From: Branchiostoma lanceolatum
Lineage: Eukaryota > Chordata > Leptocardii > Amphioxiformes > Branchiostomatidae
DNA: 64,000 bases
Reading direction: 5' to 3'
Assembly (NCBI RefSeq): GCF_035083965.1
Contig: NC_089732.1
Coordinates: forward strand, 4,107,383-4,171,382
The translations under genes and the position numbers were made by a program. The notes under the pieces were generated by a model. It worked only from the letters and a program-made list of their open reading frames with translations. It was not told the origin of the DNA and did no database searches. Positions within the stretch are counted from its first letter, which is position 1; each line of letters begins with the position of its first letter. Shown here piece after piece: positions 24,201-35,538 of this stretch.

Positions 24201-26037
24201 CTACATGCCGCAGTATCGCAAGAAGATACATCAATGACACACATATCACTTGATTCAGACACTTTGATATAAGTTGAATATTAGAGTGAGATGAATGTTA
24301 GAAATATGCTTGCCATTTTATTTCCAGAGAGCGCTCTGTGGGAAAAAGAACACCAGCGGGTTGTCAAGGCGACCAGACGACAGTTGAAGCGGATGGGTGC
24401 GGTGGTGGAGGAGGAACAACAGCACTCCAGAAAACACACGGACCATCAAAGGTACAACAATTTCATTTGTTGGTTCACTCATGATTTTAAAAGATATTGC
24501 TGAATCAAAATATAAACAGAGTCTAAGGACTGTATTTAGTTGCACACAGTTTCAGGGGTAGAATATTCATGTTGTAAGTTGCAAGCTTTCTTCCCAGTTT
24601 TCTGTTTTAATCTTGACCACCTGCTTAAATTTTGACTTTAACATGTTAGAGAACCAATTCCATAAGTTGGAGTATCAGCTAAGATTGACTCTAAGTCTGA
24701 ATTCATGCAAGTTTTCTACAGTATTGAAACACTGTTTCTTTCACTCAGAAGTATAAATTATAACCGTCATAACTGTTTCTTCATTTTATCTATTACAGGC
24801 CTTCAGCTGCCCTCTCCAGCAAAGAATTCATTCCCAAGATAAACTACATCTCTCTCTCCGAGATGGCTCTGGAAAGCACAGGCACCGATCTCAGCTTCGA
24901 GGCAAACGCCATTGCCATGAAGTACCTATCAGATGACCAGCTGGCCAACCTGCCAATCACCCCTGCTCACCATGGCAACCAGGCTCCTTCACCAATCAGA
25001 TCCATGGCTGCTAACCAATCGTTGTTGAGGGGCATGTTTAGGGGGAGGGGTATGAGGGGGAGGACTAATTTTGAAGTGACCCCAGTGAACATGTCTATGG
25101 CCACTTGGAAGTACATGAGAAGGTACGTCCTGCAATTTCATGGGTAACATCAATATCTAAACACTTATTGTGGATGCCATACCTTTAGATACAAAGCTAT
25201 TTCATTTTATAGCTATCTTTTTGGTACTTCATCAAATCAAGAACACTGTTAAAGACTTAGAGCTGGTTGCTGGAATAGAAATTGTTTGAGCCCTTCTAAC
25301 AGATTTACTTCCGGTACAGATTGATAAATTAAGATCTAACCATATAGCTTGGAAAGCTCCCTGAGCTAACAATGCTTTTCAGGTATAGGCATACAGAGAG
25401 CATCTAACACCACATAGATGTTTTCAGGCAATACCTACGTAGGTATTGCCTGAAAACATCTAACATTGCATAATCTTTTTATAGACTAATACGTAATAGA
25501 AAAGATCTAGGAAGTAAGATACAACACATTTGTTCTTTCTTTAATAGGTATGGACTGATAGAGGAAGAGGATGAGGAAACCAGTCAGGTATTCAGCCCTC
25601 CAAAAGACGTCACCTCCAGCAGATCCTACTCCAGCTCTGAGAGTGATCAAGACGAGGAGCATCACTCCTCAAGGGATACACGAGGAGGTAGAAGAGAATC
25701 GGAGGAACCATCTCAAGGAAGGCTGCGGTCCAAGGAATTCAGCTGCTGTTCAGGGTCCAGCCACGGCTCAAGCAACAGGAGTGAGAGACAGAGGGACAAC
25801 ATAGCGCAGAGGGAAGATCCGATCATCGTCTTTCCTGAGAAGTGGAAGGGAGGACCCAGAAGGCAGTCTGCTTCTTCTTCTTCACAGTTTGAAGATGAAG
25901 AAGGCTCAAGAGTGTCCAGAGGTTCTTCAGATATGGCAGGGCATGAAACAAGAGAAAGAAGTGCGAGGGAGGGAAAAGGGGACACAAAGAATATTCTTGA
26001 TCTTGGGAAGTTGAGGCAGATGCCAAAACTTCTGTAG
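15248..26037 (+). CDS. STIL: STIL, centriole duplication protein
   Basis: STIL binds CPAP, PLK4 and SAS-6 to start procentriole assembly. Coding exons: 15248-15348, 15575-15634, 15962-16012, 16206-16321, 16781-16902, 17231-17302, 17549-17796, 18217-18300, 18673-18759, 19222-19363, 19611-19720, 19958-20090, 20393-21862, 22101-22729, 23052-23235, 23746-23869, 24328-24451, 24799-25122, 25548-26037. They sum to 4671 bases, 1556 residues (human about 1287). The N-terminal block matches human throughout ([37 protein letters not shown]). The CPAP-binding motif PRPSPSPHP is near residue 430. The coiled coil ([24 protein letters not shown]) spans about 913-940. The STAN motif ([19 protein letters not shown]) is near 1315, and the end LRQMPKLL matches human LRQLPKLF. 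Exon 13 adds a long His/Pro/Gln-rich linker that explains the extra length. The ATG lies in an exon with acceptor cctcag upstream. Confidence 0.97.
18924..19003. repeat. 80-bp near-perfect inverted repeat with no spacer
   Basis: Left half 18924-18963 and right half 18964-19003 are inverted copies with about 3 mismatches in 40, starting agcctgagtgtcatc and centred on ttcgaa. It lies in a STIL intron. It may be a tiny fold-back element; nothing else marks a transposon. Confidence 0.85.
20215..20330. mobile_element. Fragment of the actcaagcaact fold-back MITE family
   Basis: It shares ttagacatccagg, attactcaagcaact, gaaacagtcagac and the centre gctgtctttcatcagtgact with the element at 1856-2001. 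It sits about 60 bp before the acceptor of STIL exon 13. Only one arm and the centre are clear. Confidence 0.6.
23240..23400. mobile_element. SINE-like fragment in a STIL intron
   Basis: The phrase ggcgttaggaagggcatcca, followed by gccgtaaaaacttgc, resembles a 3' module common in invertebrate SINE tails, and aagggcatcc also occurs in the family A SINE at 2048. No tRNA head is recognised. The assignment is tentative. Confidence 0.35.
25417..25460. repeat. Perfect 44-bp palindrome
   Basis: Bases 25417-25438 (gatgttttcaggcaatacct then ac) are followed directly by their exact reverse complement, 25439-25460, with no spacer and no mismatch. It is in the last STIL intron, about 90 bp before exon 19. 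Confidence 0.95.
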
Positions 26038-26562
26038 TTGAATCTTTTCTCAACAAAACGAAATGTCATTTGACTCAAAGGTTTTTCTGTGCAAAATTCC
26101 CCTTAACCACTTGTTCTATATGAAAAGGCAAGTTTGTCATTGATTTTTATTTTCAGTGCAACTTTGTTTCAAAGTTAGCTTGGCGGTTGGAAATTAACTT
26201 CGAAATTGACATCCATTCAAGAACAGATGTCAAGCCAAGTATGAAATGTAGAATAGTTTTGTACAGTGTTCATGATATAATATAAAGGGCAATAGAATTT
26301 GTTGACCGTACCCTGAATGTTTACAACTTATACCATGGTACAAATGTGAATAAATCTTATCTAGAATAAGAAACAATGGCAATATTGGATGCCTATCACA
26401 AAACATTATGGGCAACATATGAGGTGTACATAAACAATTATTATAAAGTGCTTTTCTTTTATGCAATGTATATTATGTATTTCCAAATGACCTGTTAAGT
26501 CATTTTTCAAGTATGCAAGATGTGAAGAAGTGTGCTATAGAATTGATTGAAAGAGATGATGA

Positions 26563-26568
26563 AATAAA
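26563..26568 (+). terminator. STIL polyadenylation signal
   Basis: AATAAA lies about 525 bp after the STIL stop and is followed by T-rich sequence (aactttgttcaatctcagtt). This is a plausible 3' end. Confidence 0.5.
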
Positions 26569-27054
26569 GATATGTTGAATAGAAAACTTTGTTCAATCTC
26601 AGTTTTTAGAATCTAGATAATTCTTATAGGTGTACAAGCCCCTGTAGATTTTATCTCACCATAGATTTAGATAAGATTTATAAATAGCTTAGTGGCAAAC
26701 ACCTTAGCATACATATGCAGGTCTAGAAATACAACCCTTGACCAGCACCAAAATAACTTAATTTGAAGTTAAGGTACAAGAGAACTTTAATAGGGTCTCA
26801 GTAGCAGCCTTCCTTTGGTATTCAGTATTGCCTTTTTGTTTATTTTTCATGAATAGGATCATGTTAACATTTTGATTGCACATAAATGTAGAGAAAACTG
26901 AATCCTATAGTTGTAGAGTTGCTTTGCAAATAAATTTACTATCATTACATTAATCATTGCTCATATGTGATTATCACAGTATTGTTCATCATCACTTTCT
27001 TTCATTACCGGTAGATCAAATAGATTTTATTCTGAAGCCAACATGTACGTACTT

Positions 27055-27633
27055 TCCAACACAAAATTTGGACTTACCCAAACTTTTGACAATATTTGTG
27101 TCGGAAATTACAGTAAAACTTTGCTTTAGAATGATTTCTACCAACACAGATGGACTTTTCAAGCAAACACACTTTTTATTCCGTCTTTTACGTCAAGTGA
27201 TTACGTACCCCAGTCCGTGTGACGTCATGTCCAGTCGGCCCCTGTGTTTCCGCACTGCTCCGTCAGCTGGCACCTTTACATCCATCCGCGACAGTGACGC
27301 GGCTCATACCCTTTATTTACTTCCGCGTTTTCCTTTCCCTTCGTATATTTTCGCCTCTGCAAACCTCTCTACGTCGCGGATAGCTATAGATTATGCTGAT
27401 GATTTAATTCATTGAGTGAATTGTCTGGAAAAATCGGTTTTCGATAAAAGAAATATCATATCGCGGACTACGTTGTACCGCGCACGTATATTCCAGCAGA
27501 AAATCGGCAGTGCGGCCATGTTTTGGTGATTGGTCTAGCAGCAGTATCAGCCACAGGACCGGGAAGAAGCTTCTTTGTGTCAAGATTTCTCCGTTTTTAA
27601 GACGTCTTACCAATGCCCCGGTAAAGACTTAAG
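27055..27633 (+). promoter_or_regulatory. RNF11 upstream region with MITE fragment and 5' UTR
   Basis: A diverged arm of the 6183-6542 MITE family covers about 27055-27170 (ttccaacacaaaatttggac, aatgatttctaccaacacag). It is followed by GTGACGTCA, a CRE-type site, near 27219-27227 and then CG-richer DNA up to the RNF11 ATG. The 5' UTR probably lies inside, with no clear TATA box. Promoter status is inferred from position. Confidence 0.4.
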
Positions 27634-30600
27634 ATGGGGAATTGCCTTAAGACGCCTACAGCGGATGACATCTCGCTCCTGCACGAAGGAAGGGCTGGAA
27701 GCGAGACGGGGGACAGCTCCGAAAACCTCGGACCGCCGCCACCGTACCAGGTCGGTTATACATTCTCAAGGAAATGTTATCGTTTTACTTTCCTTCCTAC
27801 CGCGACATAACATGATACCAACTCATGTCTAACACAATGTGTACTATCCCTTGAAAGCTTTGGTAGATTTGTTTCTAAATATCCTAGAATGTTGTCGTGT
27901 TTGGGGATTTTTATTCGTCCCCTTTGTGTTGGCCCTTATCAAAACAACCATCGTCATCATATGATGAAACGACACACGACAGAATATCCCCCCAGCCGTA
28001 CTTCCTTTTCGTAGAACTAGGCTTACAGACGTTTGGAAATCGTCCTTGTTTCCTTTCTCTGATGGCTTCCGTCGTGTCTAGCCGTCTGAGAGCGCCTGTG
28101 AAGTTTTAATAAGGCGTTTGTAACGCTAAGTAGTAAGAAAACAATTTGTCGCTGGCCTTTGTTGACTTGATGTCTGGGTATTGTTCTAGTTTTCACGACA
28201 GGGTCCCAAAAAATAGATACACAAAAACTCGCCATTCTCAAGTTAGCATTTGAAAGAGAAGAATCGCTACGTGCACACGGAAACGTTTTCAATGGCTACG
28301 TTTTTTACATACAGCTGTAGATGCAAATGATCTTTCAAGTTTGCAGCTAGAAGTATTATGTTGCTGTGTTAGCCCTGGGGTCAAAATCCACATTAAATAA
28401 GGAACAGGGGATGTTGCCCCTTCTTGATACAGGAACAGGTACTTTGTCATATAGAATTAACTTTCTTTGTGTGATTTCTAAATCTTCCCTGGCCAATTTT
28501 GCAGTAATTAAGATAACCGGATGAATTATGTTTCTATAGTACGGTAGTATCATGAAGACCTTCATCTAAACCAATTTCTCCCATATGGTAATTCACTATG
28601 CTATAAACTGAATTCTATTGTTTTCATCATATCTTAAAAGAATGCTGTATCTGCTATTTTTGGGGGACATGCGATGTAAAACGACCTCGAGTCCCAGTGC
28701 TAGTGGTTTAGCCAAATATAACCTAGATAGTTGTCCTTTCGCTTTGTATATGTCAGAGTTGGATCGGAGCACTTGGAAAAAGGGCACATAACGGTCAAAG
28801 GTCAAATAAAGCTGTTGAACCTTTGTTTTGTTGATTTAACCTCCTTGGTTTAAACCAATTCCTGCTGAGAACAATTTCTAGTACCGGTAGTACAACATTG
28901 GTTTGTGGAAGAACCCAAGAACCCAAATAACTGTACAGAAGTATCAAGCATTACTTCTTTTCTTTTAGACATCACGATACCAACAAATTAAATTGGAGTT
29001 GCCTAAAACAAAGATTCCATGATTATATCCCTGCATTGATTTTTACCGGTATGAACGATTCTTATCACTTAATTTGGTATGACCAAAGCCAGCAGTTACC
29101 GGTACGGTCCAGATTTCCCGATTCTGTCTGTGCCAGCTGCAATTTCCAACTCTGCGTCACCGGTGGACGATGGAAATCGCTAATTTGATTATTGGCAGAA
29201 CCTTCAAAGTTAGATTAACCAACTTGTATGAAAGAGTGATCAAAATAATTGCGATGATGTGGAAGAACGTGTAATTGGAAAAATTGTGCATGCTTATAAG
29301 ATTCCTGGAGGGATATTTATCGGTTGGTTGGTCAGTCATTTAATTGTTTCATTGCTCAGCAAACTGAATAACATTAAAAGTTGCAATGTTTTGATAATAT
29401 CTTTCTACTAAGAAACAAGTAACAAAATTTTAGCAAAAGAAATAATCACCATTTGTGAGTTCAGGCTGATTTCTCATTCCTGCTAGCACTCCTCAGCAGG
29501 TATTGTCTACCTCCCAGGTGCTGTCTATTGTTATGTAATGACTTTTTAAAAAGTATGGCATAGAATTCATTAGCATTGTTAATAAGGAAAGACATATATA
29601 TCTTGGTATTTTGTAGTACCTATGAACTTGCCATACATTGTACCTGTTTAAATTGTTGTGCAATAAAGTTTGATTGATTGATTGATTGCAAACTGTGCCA
29701 TTGAAATGGCCAAAAGTCAAATAGATTATTTTCAATGACATACAAGACAGAGCTTATCCTGTATGCCGGAATGACATTGCCCGTCTCTGTTAACGTTGTC
29801 GATGTCAGGATTTGTATCTCTAGAACTAAGTGGGTGCAATGACTTACCGTAACCCAATTTTCTGACACTGTAGTAGTAGTGCTCATCATAAAATAGCTCA
29901 GCCTGCTGCATTATCAACAAAATTATATTTAATAGTTAGTTTAGCAATGCGATTCTTGTATTTTCTGTGCACAAGCAATAAACCATGTCATGAAGTGCAT
30001 AACAGAGGTTTTGCACTTTGAGTTCGCCTGGTAGCCAAGTCCTGCACAGGCCAGCTTTTGGGGTCCAACTCCCTTGGGCAAACTTTGCCTAGTTCCCCCT
30101 AAGGTTAGCTGTTGACTAGGTGACTGTTGAGACTTTCAATTTATTGATTTGATTTTAATCTAAGCCACCCCAAGCTGGGGCATTCTCCTACTTTCATTAT
30201 GGTGATTGAATCCACATAACATCTACTAACATAAGTCCACCATGGTACATAATTCCGCCACCCAAAAGGATGTGTACAAGCAGATCTCCAACCCAATGTC
30301 CGCTTGTATAATGCGCCCCTGTATATCTAAACTGTGCATACCGGGGCGGTGCTGTACTAGAGATCTCTCAAACACACTGATTTTCAAAGTGGCAGATTTC
30401 TGTAAACCGGCGGATTAATGTTCATGGAGGTCAGATGATTTGTTAAAAGTATAGTGTCTGGCTCTCCTCAAACACTGACAGTTGATGTCCCTCCCAAACC
30501 ACATGAAAGTTTAATAATGGGTTTTAACAGAACACTGAAGGCTAGACGGAGATTAGCACCCCAGATCGACCTTGCTTACCGAGATATCAACCACTAGACT

Positions 30601-33600
30601 AGACCACAGCATGCGTCTTGTTGGACATGAAATATTAAGATGAAAGTCGGTAAAAAATGTCACCAGCAATAAGTGACCACAAATCCAGTCCCCAGGGACT
30701 ATTAGTACTTCTGTCATTTAAGGCTTTCACAGGGATGTCATACAGTATTATTTATAGATTGTACACAGTCAAAACTGCCCAAGAAGACCACTCAGGGGAC
30801 CGATTAAATCTGGTCTATGTAGACAGGTTGTCACTATAGACAGCTGAATTCTTGATGCATGTGTCAATGGGAAAAATTATCTAAGGGACTGACAAAAGGT
30901 GACCACATCAACCTAGTGGTCCTTATGTACAGGTTGTCACTTGTACACGTTTGACTTATCATAGAATCTTCTAGAGAGAAAAAATATGTCAGGACTTTGT
31001 AAACCACAGAAAACCATACCATGTTTGTACCAGTAGGGGTTGTTTAATCCAAGCCAGTAAATGTCAGGAATGTATGTCTGTGCCTTGAATACTTATGAAG
31101 ATCATAAATAAGAATGTATGGTACAAAACGTCTAGACAGCTGCATTTTTCCCCAGGGTGAATCAAGCCACCGTTCTGAGTCACTCCTGGGACAAGCTGAT
31201 GTCATTAGAATTCTGCCAACGTCATGGTGATGATGTCAGGTTCTGTTGCCATGGCAACAGGGTTGTCGTGGTAACATAGGTACTTGTCATTCTACCAGTT
31301 GTCTACATTATAAGTACATAGCAGGGTCACTGAACTTATTGTGTGTCAAAGGCTCAAGTCATTGTGCCTGTTATATATTTAGCAACTCTTGGTTGAAAGT
31401 TATTTAGAAAGTGCACAAACATTTGACATGGCAGCAGTTCAAAGTTCACCTTAAAACATTTATAGCACTTTTTGACTGAAATCTTGTGTTAGCCTCCGAA
31501 ACAGAATAAGCCCTCAAATTCCTTATTCCAAGAACAAGATAAATCTCAGGAGAAGAAGTCAAATGAGAATTCTCTTATTTTATGGGCATAAGTATGATGC
31601 ATGATACAAAAGTTTAACTTTAAGTGACCATTAGAAGATACGTTTGTTAATGTTAATTATCCAGGTCAGCAATAGAGTAATATGTTTTAATCGTTACTCA
31701 GACGTTTCGGGTGTCCGTCACTGACAAAGGGCGGTCGGACTGACACCGGAAACGTCTGAGTTTCACTGTATTTTTCCAGTGGTAACGATTAAATCATATT
31801 ACTCGACTATTAGAAGAGTTTGGTGAGATTTAAGCCAATATACAAGTTCAGTGTTCATGGTGCCAATCACAAAGAGCTACAGTCAAACCAGGTACAAGTG
31901 ACCACTTCTTCACATAAGGACCACCTGGCCAATGTTTTGGTGGTCCCTCAGATAACTTTTCTCACTGACAAAAGCATTAAGAATCCTGTCTATAGTGACC
32001 ACCTGTCCACATAGACCAGATTTTATCGGGTCCCCTGAGTGGTCCTCTTGCGCAGTTACGACTGTATATGTTATAATGAACCAGTTTACATCTATCTCTC
32101 CTTGTCACAGCCAATAAAAGATAAACCTTGTAAATGAAATTGGATCTTGGTATTTCCATTTTATCTCTTACTAACCATCCTTGCCATGTTGCAGAAATCC
32201 CTTAGTTATAAGATAGCAGTTTCGACTGTATACAAATAAATGTTGTAATGAACAAGTTTATATCCATCCGTCCTTGTCATTGCCGGTGAAATATAAGCCT
32301 GAAATTGGATCTTGATACTTTCATTCTATCTCTAACTAACTTATCAGTCACATCCTTGCCAATGGCATGTTGCAGAAATCCCTTGAGTTAAGATAGCCGT
32401 TTCAACTGTATAGTGTATACAAATGTATGTCGTAATGAACCAGTTTACATCCATCAATCCCTGTCACAGCTAGTGAAAGATTAACCTTATATTAATGAAA
32501 TTGGATCTTAATACTTCTTAGTAGTAGTACTTCCATTTTATCTCTAACTTACCATCAGTCGCATTCTTGTCATGTTGCAGGAATCCCATATAACTTATAT
32601 AACTTTTGACTGTATACAAATGAATGTTGTAATAAACCAGTTTACATCCATCCATCCTTGTCATTGCCAGTGAAATATAAGCCTGAAATTGGATCGTACT
32701 TTCATTTTATCTCTAACCAACTATCAGTCACATCCGTGCCATGTTGCAGAAATCCCTGGTGAGCCCCATGTTATGTGTGTGAGGAGTCCTGAATGCTTAC
32801 ACACATTTCTGGTGCCCATAATCAGAGCATGTCTGTTCTGTGTCTGTCACTCAGTGGTGCACAAGGCCAGGCTACTTTGGTTAAGCTCTAGATAAGCTTC
32901 TCTGGTTCTTAGTCTTGATCCCTTACAGGAGGGTCTGAATGGGGGGTCCCGACAACGCTAAAATCAAGGAAGGTGATTGCGCAAAATTTGGTCGTCTCAC
33001 TGCAAATCATGTGACTAAAATGGCGTTCCCTATGACTTACGGGAAATAGAAATAGGCTGCCTACGCTTAACGGAAAAGAACATGCAGGCCTATCCAGCAG
33101 GGCTGTCTCCAGGACACATCCCTCAATCCTGGGACAGAAATTTGCTTCATGAGGCCGGACAAAAATGTCACCACGTCCGTAAAAAAATCTGAATTTCATG
33201 ACAATTGCGGTGTGGGAAGGATTTTAGCATAACTATTTTTTTGATAACTTTTATTAGCTTTGTAATTATGTATTTACAGTATGCATACAAGTAGAATTGT
33301 TATATGTTCATATCTTGATGCCACATCCTGTTCAAACAGTCTACATGACATGTATGTCAGCTGTAAGGGCTGCAATAGGCACTGGCTACATGTAGTTGAG
33401 CAGCCTTAATGTTCCGTCCAGTACGATTTGGTTAGATAATGGTTAGATATGTTCAGATGATACACACAGTCATCATTCCGCAGTAATTACTTAGACTGAT
33501 AGACCCAATTTAACAATCTATAACTTCAATCATTGGTATGATTACGATCTGTTGCCAAGCAACCCGTCCTTCTGTCCATGGCCATAAGATAATCTGTTCT

Positions 33601-35538
33601 GATTCGTCTGCTAGTTACTACAAGGTTACTTACAATGGGGCATGATAGCGTTATTGCAAAATTGCGGGGATACTATCATTATTATAGACTTAGAAAGAGA
33701 CAGTTGTGAAATTGTCTTTCCAAGAGGCTGAGTTGTACATGTAAGTAAGGCCACACCAATTCAATTTCTGGGTTAACAGATTTTTTTAAAGATCAACATG
33801 AAAACAGAATCGAAGAAGAAAGTTTGTACTTTGGTGCACACAGTTTCAGGGGGTGAACAGGGTCAGGTGCAAGTTTTCACCCCAGCCTTCTGTTTTAATG
33901 ATGTCCTCGTGCTTAGATTTTAAAAAAATCGGTTAACCAAGAAATTAGATTGGTATGGCCTAATACTGATGTTGTGGAGGCTCTGGAATTATCTGTGAAG
34001 GGTTTGCTGGATGCTTCAGTGACCAGTATTTATCAAGTTTGCCTAATAGTGTTATACAAAATTGCAGAGGGTGTAAAAGAAATCCCACAGGCATGCCAGC
34101 TTGGCTTTGGATCAGTTTCTGCGGACAAATGCTGGTCCATATCTTTCAATGTGTCTTGTAAATAGTACAGAAGCATATCGAATTCATTATTATGCATGGT
34201 ATGTTCGTGTATTTCTGTGGAAACTATGATATAGTGCATCTGTTCCAGCAATGTGGCTGATTCAGCCAACTCTAGTCTAGTCTAAAGTAAAGCTTACAGG
34301 ATGCTAGACATTCTTATCTTTTGGGCCTGTAAGAATAATCACCAATATACCACCAAACCCATCGGTTGATTGACAGATAAATGGATAGATATATTGATTG
34401 ATTAATTTCATCTTCAGCAGCTGTAGGAAGAAGTAGCTATCTACTACCTGATCGTAACGCAACTTATCCAGCCGCTTTAGCAACTTTTAAGTTGGACTGT
34501 GTATTTTATTACCTAAATGTCTAGCCTCCATCAATGCAATGCATGAATTGGTTGGTTGGTTGATTGATTGACTGACTGATTGATTGATTGACTGATTGAT
34601 TGATTATCTTTCCTACAGGAAGAAGCGCCCATCTACCACCCAACCCCGAACACGGCGCGCCCTGTGACCCAGCTGACAGAGGATGAGCAGATCAGGATAG
34701 CTCAGAGGCTTGGGCTGATCCAACACCTGCCTTCAGGGGTGTACGACGGATCCAAGAAGGGCAGAGAGTGAGTAAAATATGTGAAGTATCATTTATAAAG
34801 GTTGATTATGCTGGTAAGTAACATGAATGATTAGAACAGAAGATGAGCAGGTCAGGATAGCTCAGAGGGTGGGGCTGATACAACACCTGCCGTCAGGGGT
34901 GTACGACGGATCCAAGAAGGGCAGAGAGTGAGTAGAATTAGCTTCACATTGGGCCCCCTGGTAGCTTCCTTTGAAACTGCAGCTGTGAAACATGTGTACA
35001 TTGGTGCACATAGTTTTAGGGTATGAATGTAGTCAGATTCAAGGTTTTCAAGACATCTCACACAGCATCCGCTGTCTTTTATCAGTGACTGAAACGAGTT
35101 GCTTGAGTAACTTTTGCATTTACATCTTATGACTTGGGTGTCTAATCTTCATCGACAAATCCTGCAAGATGTTTCTTAATCTTTCCCTCTTCTTTTGTCC
35201 CCCTCAGATGCGTGATCTGTATGAAATACTTTGTGATCGGCCACCCCATCATGGCTGCTGCCCTGCTGCCTTACTAACTCAATATAAGCCCTTATAATTC
35301 TATAAACATTATTATTAGTAGTATAATGATATATTTTGATTATCATTCTTTTTCACCTTCCCTCAGGTGCGTGATCTGTATGAACGACTTTGTGATCGGG
35401 GACCCCATCAGGCTGCTGCCCTGCTGCCACATCTACCACAAGGACTGTATAGACGACTGGTTGATGCGCTCCTTCACATGCCCCTCCTGCATGGAGCCCG
35501 TCGACGCTGCCTTGCTAACTACATATCAAACTAATTAA
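27634..35538 (+). CDS. RNF11: RING finger protein 11
   Basis: RNF11 is a small endosomal RING-H2 protein that works with NEDD4-family ligases, ITCH and A20. Coding exons are 27634-27750, 34619-34767 and 35367-35538 (TAA), 438 bases, 145 residues (human 154). MGNCLK is a myristoylation/palmitoylation start. DDISLLHEG matches human, and PPPPYQ (about residues 34-39) is the PPxY motif bound by WW domains. YHPTPNTARPVTQLTEDEQ and RIAQRLGLIQHLP match human. The RING has CVIC, then LPCCHIYHKDC, and ends with CPSC, so all eight zinc ligands are present. DDWLMRSFTCPSCMEPVDAA is essentially identical to human. Intron 1 is nearly 7 kb and repeat-rich. Partial copies of exons 2 and 3 lie between the true exons 2 and 3. 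Confidence 0.97.
30765..30960. mobile_element. MITE copy, CAGTCAAACCTGT family
   Basis: It contains aaaattatctaagggac, tgaccacatcaacctagtgg and ttgtcacttgtacacgtttg, matching the full element at 5147-5319. It is a diverged copy inside RNF11 intron 1. Confidence 0.6.
31673..31805. mobile_element. Small fold-back element
   Basis: Inverted arms (agtaatatgttttaatcgtt with actcagacgtttcgggtgtc, and a complementary right arm) flank ctgacaaagggcggtcgg. The overall plan resembles the 1856-2001 family (gacgtttc inner arms), but the ends differ. It lies in RNF11 intron 1. Confidence 0.6.
31878..32068. mobile_element. MITE copy, CAGTCAAACCTGT family
   Basis: cagtcaaaccaggtacaagt begins the copy, and ggtggtccctcagataac and agtggtcctcttgcgcag follow. 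It is the inverted counterpart of the copy at 30765-30960 and lies in RNF11 intron 1. Confidence 0.6.
32055..32755 (+). repeat. About four tandem units of 150-210 bp
   Basis: Each unit contains gactgtatacaaat, aaccagtttacatccatc, ccttgtcac or ccttgtcat, gaaattggatctt and atgttgcagaaatccc. Unit edges marked by atgttgcag fall near 32190, 32370, 32575 and 32745. This is a diverged tandem array in RNF11 intron 1. Confidence 0.75.
33749..33960. mobile_element. MITE of about 212 bp
   Basis: Ends ggccacaccaattcaatttc and the complement of tagattggtatggcc, continuing through ggttaacagatttttttaaa-like arms, form inverted repeats of about 45 bp. The internal tgcacacagtttcaggg and ccttctgttttaat recur near 24545-24675 and 34990-35060. 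Confidence 0.7.
34553..34606 (+). repeat. TGAT/TGAC microsatellite next to RNF11 exon 2
   Basis: Runs of ttgattgattgactgactga end about 12 bp before the exon 2 acceptor, so the tract occupies the normal branch-point and pyrimidine region. Confidence 0.8.
34837..34927 (+). pseudogene. Partial duplicate of RNF11 exon 2, with donor
   Basis: About 90 bp repeat the 3' part of exon 2 with an intact frame (TEDEQVRIAQRVGLIQHLPS and onward to KKGRE) and the same GTGAGT donor. It differs by a few silent changes and two conservative residues. An acceptor-like attag lies just upstream. It could be a decayed copy or an unused alternative exon. Confidence 0.75.
35209..35277 (+). pseudogene. Truncated duplicate of RNF11 exon 3
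   Basis: After a good acceptor (cccctcag), the copy reads in the exon 3 phase as CVICMKYFVIGHPIMAAALL then PY and a stop, in place of the full RING. Only the first zinc-ligand pair remains. Inclusion would give a RING-less RNF11 that keeps the lipid anchor and PPxY motif. Confidence 0.75.

Noticed and set aside
26957-27415. 152-codon open frame upstream of RNF11
   Set aside because: It begins in intergenic DNA, crosses a MITE fragment and shows no domain or splice support.
35209-35277. A second, independent RING gene
   Set aside because: Only the first 69 bases of exon 3 are copied and end in a stop. It is a partial exon duplication within RNF11.
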